From assembly GCA_018398585.1 (NCBI GenBank), contig JAGTTD010000006.1, forward strand, positions 7,044,501-7,108,500: a DNA stretch of 64,000 nucleotides, given 5' to 3'. The number at the start of each line of letters is the position of its first letter. The stretch's first letter is position 1. The notes under the pieces are model-generated. The model ran no database searches, was not told where the DNA came from, and saw only the letters and a list, made by a program, of their open reading frames with translations. This DNA is from Simmondsia chinensis (lineage: Eukaryota > Streptophyta > Magnoliopsida > Caryophyllales > Simmondsiaceae). The position numbers and the translations under genes are program-made. This document shows positions 58,506 through 64,000 of this stretch, in pieces.

Positions 58506-59021
58506 ATATTAAAAGGCACATTAGGTCAACGGGTGTTTTTATCTTTAGATAGTGATTTGAAACTTCGTGGATTTTGTGATGCTGACTGGGCCGGGTGTCC
58601 TACCACTAGACGTTTAACCACTGGCTTTGTTGTGTTTTTAGGTGGGGCACTGATTTCATGGAGGTCTAAGAAACAAACTGTCATTTCTCATTCTTCAGCC
58701 AAAGCGAAGTAACCATGAGTGAAATTGCTTGGTTGAGACATTTATTATCAGATCTTCTTGTTGCCACTAACGATCCTTCTATGTTGTTTTGTGACAATCA
58801 AGCAGCTCTTCGTTAGCCTCTAATCCCGTTTTCCATGAGAGGACCAAGCACATCGAGATCGATTGTCATTTTATTCGTGAAAATCTACTAACAAAAGAAA
58901 TTGTAACTTCATTTGTTAAGTCCACAAGCCAAATTGCCGATATCTTCACTAAAGCCTTAGCAAGCTCAAGCTATGTAGCTCTCCTTCACAAGTTGGACAT
59001 GATAAATATTCATGCTCCAAC
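58506..59021 (+). pseudogene. Element D RNase H
   Basis: DSDLKLRGFCDADWAGCPTT and RRLTTGFVVFLGGALISWRS carry the first catalytic Asp; SHSSAKAK stands for the usual SSTEAEY, with one catalytic Glu lost; MLFCDNQAALR carries the next Asp. STSQIADIFTKALASS-like text ends the polyprotein near 58970. Frame changes near 58710 and 58815. Confidence 0.85.
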
Positions 59022-59032
59022 TTGAGGGGGAG
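59022..59032 (+). other. Element D polypurine tract
   Basis: TTGAGGGGGAG immediately before the 3' LTR. Confidence 0.8.
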
Positions 59033-59319
59033 TGTTGAATAATTAGTATTTCATTGTATTTTACATGTATGTATATATTTATTAATATTTTTACTTAGGC
59101 ATTTTGTGTATTTGTGTATGGCATATTCCTTAGGATTCCTTTATTTGGTAGGTAGGAATTGACGGGGGAACTTCTCCCTCTTTCCCTCTTCTAACCGGCC
59201 CCTAATTGGCATTCACGGGTCTTGATTATTTTTTGTCTTACTCTAGCTTTAATTCTTCTAGTGTAGTATGATGTCTTTATTTTTCTTAGGTTTTCTATTT
59301 AAAGTTGTAATCTTCTACA
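59033..59319 (+). repeat. Element D 3' LTR, shortened at its end
   Basis: 287 bases matching the first part of 53979-54342; it stops at CTTCTACA and is followed directly by the target duplication. Confidence 0.88.
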
Positions 59320-59324
59320 ACTTA

Positions 59325-59351
59325 AGTCTTAAAAATTTTAAATCCTTACAT
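59325..59351 (-). repeat. Last bases of element E 5' LTR
   Basis: AGTCTTAAAAATTTTAAATCC and TTACA match 51159-51185, proving continuity with 53978 across copia D. Confidence 0.8.
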
Positions 59352-60410
59352 TGTGTGTGTGTGCGGCATTAGCATGACTCTTATAAGAAGGTGAGAAATG
59401 AAAGAAGTAAATTATGATCATTAGATACCATATTCAGGAATCAACTAATTCTTACATGTAAATTCATTACATCATGAATTTTGCAAAATGAATGCTATAG
59501 TTTCAAAACAAGATCTAGAATATTGACATAATTAAAAAAAATAAAAATAAAGTAGAATTTTATCTTTCGTATTGAAGACTTAAAATCTATTAACTTTTAA
59601 ATTTCATCATGTACATAATAAACTTTCGGGTTAGATTTAAATTGGCTAGTGGCCAGGTTTGATTTCGTCGATACATGACCCGATCAAAACTTCATTTATC
59701 AATATCCGAATCCAAATATTAAAACTCATTTTTTTCCATTAAATCCACTGTAGATGGGTAGAGTTTAATAAATATCCAACGAGTTTGAATCTAATTACTC
59801 TCTAATTCAAATCCTTTTACTAATCATGCTAAATTACAAAAAAAAAAAAAAAAAAAAAACCTATATTTTTTTTATAATTTAAATTGCTCTTAACCTTAAT
59901 CCTTTTGTTTTTCCCCCTCTTGCATGGCCAGAAGTCTTTTTTTAATTTTATTGACTTTGAATTTGTTTCTTGATCCAAGTCGTATGAAATTGTTAGCATA
60001 CTAAATATCAAGTTGTAAGATGCGATGTGAAGTCTCATGAAAACGATATTTTAATCTAATATAATATATTAGAATAATTTTAATCTACATGCCATTATTA
60101 TAGAAGGGAAACATTAAAAATATAAGTCTATATATCAAACTTGTGTATCAGAAACTTCGATAGAAATTATAACCTCTAATTTTAAATGAATCTCTTTCTA
60201 ATAAGCTAACAAAACTTTGGCATATACTGACCAAAAAGACAAATTTTGACATTATAAGACATGACTTACATAAGAAGGTGAGAGATGGGAGAAGATTATA
60301 AAGATTTTTAAATCAAATTAATGATCCAGATTTCAAAGACGTCCCAGCTTCGCTCAAGGCAGAGCAAATTCAAGAGAGCGAAAATTACCAACACAATACA
60401 AGAAAAAAAA
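59352..60410. other. AT-rich spacer without gene
   Basis: No coding signal. It begins with a GT microsatellite (59352-59362) and has an A22 run near 59838-59859. A motif of about 40 bases (TTATAAGAAGGTGAGAAATG near 59381 and ACATAAGAAGGTGAGAGATG near 60268) occurs twice. It may include the rest of the copia C 5' LTR, but no boundary can be placed. Confidence 0.45.
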
Positions 60411-60430
60411 TATATATATATATATATATT
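60411..60430. repeat. (TA)n tract at the probable pararetrovirus junction
   Basis: Ten TA units after an A-rich run. Sequence to the right leads into the caulimovirid leader. Confidence 0.7.
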
Positions 60431-60662
60431 AGAGCAAAAAATTTCCTCTCCTCTGTAATTTTAATTTTCAAAGTATTGTACTCCAGCTTGCTCAATCTGT
60501 AAGTTTCATATGTATTTCAATTTTATGTTTGTATTTTCAATTTTCGTTTTGTACTCAATCTATGTTTAAAATTTTCAATTAATAATTCCATCTTTGTCAT
60601 CTTCTTCTGTCCTTGTTTATATTTTCCTGTCTGTTTGTGTCCGGCCAATCCTGCCTTCTTTC

Positions 60663-60675
60663 TGGTATCAGAGCC
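60663..60675 (+). other. Pararetrovirus primer binding site
   Basis: TGGTATCAGAGCC, a perfect complement to the 3' end of plant initiator tRNA-Met. In caulimovirids this site marks position 1 of the genome map. Confidence 0.9.
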
Positions 60676-60711
60676 AAGTTTAAGGTGATTTCAAAAGTAA
60701 TTTCACGGAAA

Positions 60712-60935
60712 TACTGTTAAGCACTTATTAGGAACGCTTTGATGTTAAAGCACTTATTAGGAGCGTTGGCAAGCAGGTACTGTAGCATTGGTAAGCCCGG
60801 ATAGCTTTGGTAAGCCCGTGTGTGAGGTGTTCCCGTTGGGTGTTCCCATTACTGTATCGCTGGTGTTCCCGTTCTCGACAATGTCAAATAGTAAAACTGT
60901 TCTCAACGGTGTTAAATAGTAAGATGTTAGGTGAC
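60712..60935 (+). repeat. Short tandem repeats in pararetrovirus leader
   Basis: Imperfect duplications follow one another: AAGCACTTATTAGGaxCG (two copies from about 60719 and 60749), TTGGTAAGCCCG (about 60789 and 60807), GTGTTCCC.TT (about 60827, 60840, 60861) and a roughly 33-base unit ending AAATAGTAA (about 60873 and 60897). Confidence 0.7.
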
Positions 60936-60965
60936 TGCTGAACCGAAATAACTAAGGCTGTAACC

Positions 60966-62116
60966 ATGTCAGGTTTCAGAATCACTGGACCCTTTATGAA
61001 AATATTTACAAAACAATCTAGTACTAGTTCACACGTAATTAATTCAAAAGAAGTTTCAAAAGAAATTATAAACCCAAAAGTTTTTGCTAACTGGAGTATT
61101 CTAAATGAAGATTTAGCATCAATTTAACAAATTGTTACTTTTGATTTTAAAATAGCTTTTTCATGTAAAACACATGAACAAGTAATGAATATTGATCAAG
61201 AAGCTCAAACGGTTCAACTACTTTCAAATTTATCCATTCAAAAATATATTGTAAAAGGTTATCATTATATACACTATGGTTTAATTCAAATTGCTGTTGT
61301 CCCTTTAGCAAGAACAGGACATAACCAACCGGTTATGTTAGCCCTTAGAGATTCAACATATTTACAATATGAAGAATCTTTATTAGCTATTGTTCAAACT
61401 AATTTACATAATGGACCAATCTATTTCAATTGTTATCCAAACTTTTCGGTTCTCTTCGAGATCCTACAATTTTAAATACTTTAACTTTAGACATTCATTT
61501 ACCAAATGGTAATATCCAAGAAAACAGGAAAAACTTAGTTCTCATTTATAGAATTTATTTCAGGCTTTTAGGAAGCCACCTTAATCCAAAATGTCTCAAA
61601 CAATCTCCTCCTGGAGAAACTTTAGTGCTTGAGGTTCAAGCTGAACAAGCTACAACCTACACCCCAAAAACTCTCAAATGGAATGAGATAACCATTCCAA
61701 AAACTTGGAGGATTGGCAACCCTCAACCTCCAAGAAATATTGCAAGAAGACAAGTTCAACAAATCACTGAAGAACCTGATGGTAAAATTACCATTAAGTT
61801 TGAATCAAGAAAACAAACAATTATTTCACACTCCTCTCATATAGAATCTTCAAGACAATCAACTTCATCCTTTTCATATAATAAAGAAAAAGATTTTCAA
61901 AATACTTCTACTTCAAGGTTTAGAGGAATACGGTTTAATTCCCTTCTAGCCGAACCAGTTTTTCAAAATGAATCATTTTCAAATACAAGTTCTCCAACAA
62001 CTTCTCAAATGAGACCTCCTTCAATAAATGTTTTAACAAAAGATTTTACAATAAATAAAGAGTTTTTAAGCAATGAATTTGAATCTGAACAAAATAAGGT
62101 TAAAAGACTTTGGTAA
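60966..62116 (+). pseudogene. Pararetrovirus movement-protein region (broken)
   Basis: The first ATG after the leader is at 60966. The frame meets a TAA at 61125-61127 (codon 54), is open again through 61185-61475, and then shifts frame near 61440-61475; the continuation is open at 61430-62116 and ends TGG-TAA. The middle (about 61245-61440) is the core of the 30K-superfamily movement protein, which forms tubules at plasmodesmata: a hydrophobic beta-rich stretch, the invariant Asp in LALRDST, and GPIYFNC. The C-terminal third is Ser/Gln/Thr-rich, as usual. No product can be made from this copy without two corrections. Confidence 0.85.
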
Positions 62117-62254
62117 TTTCAAACTTTTACAAAGGAATCAACAATCAAAATTAGAGAAACTTATTACAAAGAATTAAATCAATTAAAATATAATATTCCA
62201 TTCTTCAAATGGTTAGAATCATACACATCAAGAAATCAAATACCAAATCCTTTT

Positions 62255-63004
62255 ATGAAAAATTTCATAAATGTTAATACAAGCCCTACAACCAAATGGT
62301 TAAAAACAGATGGACAAATAATTCAAACTATTCATTCTCCAACAAAAAATTTAATAATTAATGTTCAAGATCAAGAAATAATCGCCACTCCTTTCCGTGG
62401 GGGAAGAGAGGAAAAAGATGATTTATCGCCACCTACAATCAAAAACATAAATAAAATTTATGAACAAAATAATTTTCAAACTTTAAATCTTGAAACAATT
62501 TCGGAACAATTAAATTTAATACATAACAATATAATAAATAATAAAGATAAACAAAAATTGGAACAATCTCCAATAGTCCAATCAATGCCTCAACCAACAT
62601 ATACAAACTATACAATCCCACAACCAATACCGCAAAGCTACCCTAACCAACAAAGCTTTCTAACTCCACAATCACAGAGAAACCCATTTTTTCAAGGAAT
62701 TCAACAACCCTCTTTCCAACCTTTTAATTTAACTCAAAAAGATAAAGAACAAATAAAACTCAGAAAACCGCAGAATTATGATGATGATATTATTGAAAGA
62801 ATTACTCAAAAGCTCAAATTATCAAATAGTCCAACAACTAGTAGCCCTACAATTCAAACTATTTCAAAAGGAGAAAATGAAGTCTCAAGTGAAGAAACTT
62901 CATCAATATCCTTAAGTGAAATAGAAATTCAAAAAATAGAAGAACAATTCAACACCAATATAATTGAAAATCCTGAATCTTCAATAAATAGAATAAAAAA
63001 ATAG
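62255..63004 (+). pseudogene. Pararetrovirus region between movement and coat domains
   Basis: A 249-codon open frame rich in Gln, Asn, Pro, Ser and Ile, without a recognised fold; Pro/Gln-rich in the centre (about 62570-62740) and acidic at the end. In the same frame class as the coat region that follows, it is probably the N-terminal extension of the coat domain or the linker of a polyprotein. It ends at a TAG at 63002-63004, with coding resemblance on both sides, so the stop is likely a lesion. Low-complexity composition makes homology hard to judge by eye. Confidence 0.65.
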
Positions 63005-64000
63005 TTGGAAAAATCAACCCACAAGAAATTATTATCCAAGACCAACTCCTTCTGATATACAATTCGAAGAAAGAAATCAATTTACCTCTGTATCATTCAA
63101 TGAAAATGATATCTATGAATGGAATATAGATGAAAAATCCGAATATGAAATCAAAAATACTCTACAACAAATGGCAATGGCATCCATAGCGTATGAGACA
63201 GCTAATCCTACACGTACAAATCATATATCAGCCAGATTGATTGTTTCTGGAATCTCAGGACAACTTCAATCATGGTGGTCAAGAATTTTACAACCCCATG
63301 AAACACAATTAATACTTGATCATGTTCATATAGGAAGAAAACAACTTGATCCAAATGACGTCGGTTGACCTTACATTGAGGAAGTTGTAGAAGACGCAGT
63401 AGAAGCATTAATTTGGTCAATAACTATTGCATTTCTTGGCAATATAAATGAAGGACAAGAAGCAACAAAACTATTCTTAACCAACTTAAGATATCCCTCT
63501 CTACAAGATTTTCGATGGTACAAAGATATGTTTTTAACTCATGTACTCAAAAGAGAAGACGCAAATCAACCATTTTGGAAAGAAAGATTTGTTACTGGAC
63601 TTCAGAAATTATTTGCAGAAAGAATATTGACAAAAATTCAGGATGTTTGTAGAACTCAAATAATTCCATGGTACAATATAACCTATGGACAATTATTTGC
63701 TTTTATCAAAAAAGAAGCATTACAATTATGCCATGATAAAAGTTTCGTAATAATCTCAAAAAAAAACAAACAAGAAAAGAACTAGGTTCTTTCTATGCTC
63801 AATATGGTATTCATAATTTCAAACCCCCTTCAAAACGATACAAAAAGAAACCGTTTTAGCAAGATCTTAAGTATTATAGAAAGAAAAAAAGAAATAAATA
63901 TGAACAACCACCACCACCTCAATATTACAAGAATAAGAAAAAATATTCAAAAAGAAAAACAAACAAAGTTTCATATAAAATTCCAATATGCTTCAAATGC
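63005..64000 (+). pseudogene. Pararetrovirus coat-protein region (broken, incomplete at right edge)
   Basis: Coat-protein core of caulimovirid type, related to retroelement capsid. SGISGQLQSWWSRIL (about 63250-63290), a TGA at about 63366-63368, then AVEALIWSI, LRYPSLQDFRWYKDMFLTHV (63490-63545) and PFWKERFVTGLQKLFAER (63570-63625). A TAG ends the open frame at 63783-63785. After a frame change a Lys/Tyr/Pro-rich basic stretch (about 63860-63985) leads to ICFKC at the last bases: the first Cys pair of the CCHC zinc knuckle that binds the packaging signal of pregenomic RNA. The His and last Cys are outside the window. At least three lesions. Confidence 0.85.

Larger units (their letters stand above)
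53979..59319 (+). mobile_element. Ty1/copia element D, with target duplication
   Basis: A full-structure copia element: LTR 53979-54342, PBS, gag, protease, integrase, RT, RNase H, purine tract, LTR 59033-59319. The target duplication ACTTA is perfect (53974-53978, 59320-59324), and the uninterrupted site is visible in the other LTR of element E at about 51152-51170. Coding is broken by stops and frameshifts. Confidence 0.92.
48411..59351 (-). mobile_element. Chromovirus-type gypsy element E, gutted, and split by copia D
   Basis: Two direct LTRs (48411-51185 and 51755-53978 plus 59325-59351) enclose only 569 bases: the end of integrase and a short junk segment. Minus-strand orientation is shown by the integrase fragment, minus-strand TATA boxes in both LTRs and the purine tract GGAGGAAGGA next to the left LTR. 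LTR ends are TGTAAG..(minus) and ..AACA. gag, protease, RT and the PBS are gone. The flanks AATTA and TTGTG do not form a target duplication. Confidence 0.83.
60431..64000 (+). mobile_element. Endogenous pararetrovirus (Caulimoviridae), 5' part, runs off right edge
   Basis: A tRNA-iMet PBS, a leader, a movement-protein region and a coat-protein region in caulimovirid order, all plus-strand. The reading is interrupted by several stops and at least one frameshift, so this copy is a genomic fossil. Gene order with movement and coat regions in one long stretch, and the coat sequence, suggest a petuvirus- or florendovirus-like relative (inference). Protease, RT and RNase H would lie beyond 64000. 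There is no LTR: 60431-60662 has no second copy in the window. The exact left junction is not visible; the TA tract is the best candidate. Confidence 0.85.

Noticed and set aside
1..64000. CRISPR array, operons, ribosome binding sites, riboswitches, rRNA
   Set aside because: No regularly spaced repeats or bacterial gene organisation; everything points to plant nuclear DNA.

Overview
The window is plant nuclear heterochromatin-like DNA, almost certainly from a eudicot. It is AT-rich and has no recognisable intact host gene. Nearly every coding stretch is a decayed retroelement: Ty1/copia, Ty3/gypsy (Athila/Tat-type and chromovirus), an RTE-type LINE, tRNA-derived SINE-like copies, a hAT-type MITE and a Helitron-like terminus. 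At the right edge there is an endogenous pararetrovirus (family Caulimoviridae). Reading frames are broken by many stops and frameshifts. The two longest open frames are themselves deletion products: a 347-codon frame of the Athila-like element and a roughly 554-codon frame of a gag-centred copia element.

Layout, left to right. (1) 1-2003 holds the gag-protease-integrase N-terminus, PBS and part of the 5' LTR of a minus-strand copia element, 'A', which runs off the left edge. (2) 2004-9487 is a complete but internally deleted Athila-like gypsy element inserted into the LTR of A. It has 1.46-1.48 kb LTRs and a perfect 5-bp target duplication GTTAC; the LTR of A resumes at 9493. (3) 9691-10584 is unassigned. 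(4) 10585-14070 is a minus-strand copia element, 'C', whose gag N-terminus lies 34 kb away at 47883-48318. (5) A plus-strand Tat-lineage gypsy element (14071-47872, LTRs about 1.39 kb, two RNase H remnants, a decayed antisense ORF) sits inside C. (6) Inside the Tat gag sits a copia-type block 'B' (17440-36685, LTRs about 1.9-2.0 kb). B itself contains an RTE LINE, LINE/SINE tails, a non-autonomous gag-type copia element 'F' (26144-29196, duplication GATTC), a SINE-like copy with a poly-T tail, a Helitron-like end and two separate integrase remnants. A 705-bp hAT-type MITE interrupts the Tat pol.

(7) 48411-59351 is a minus-strand chromovirus-type gypsy element, 'E', gutted to two LTRs and about 0.57 kb of internal sequence. 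Its right LTR is interrupted by a plus-strand copia element, 'D' (53979-59319, duplication ACTTA). (8) 59352-60410 is unassigned AT-rich sequence. (9) From a (TA)n tract at 60411-60430 onward is a plus-strand caulimovirid sequence: a perfect tRNA-iMet PBS, a repetitive leader, a broken movement-protein region and a coat-protein region ending at the start of its zinc knuckle. It continues past the right edge.

The genes do not form a cellular pathway. The window is a stratigraphy of insertions: C is older than Tat, Tat is older than B, and B is older than its LINE, SINE and F insertions. A is older than the Athila-like element, and E is older than D. Assignments rest on protein motifs and on repeats read directly from the sequence; lineage names are inference from remembered family features, not from a database search.
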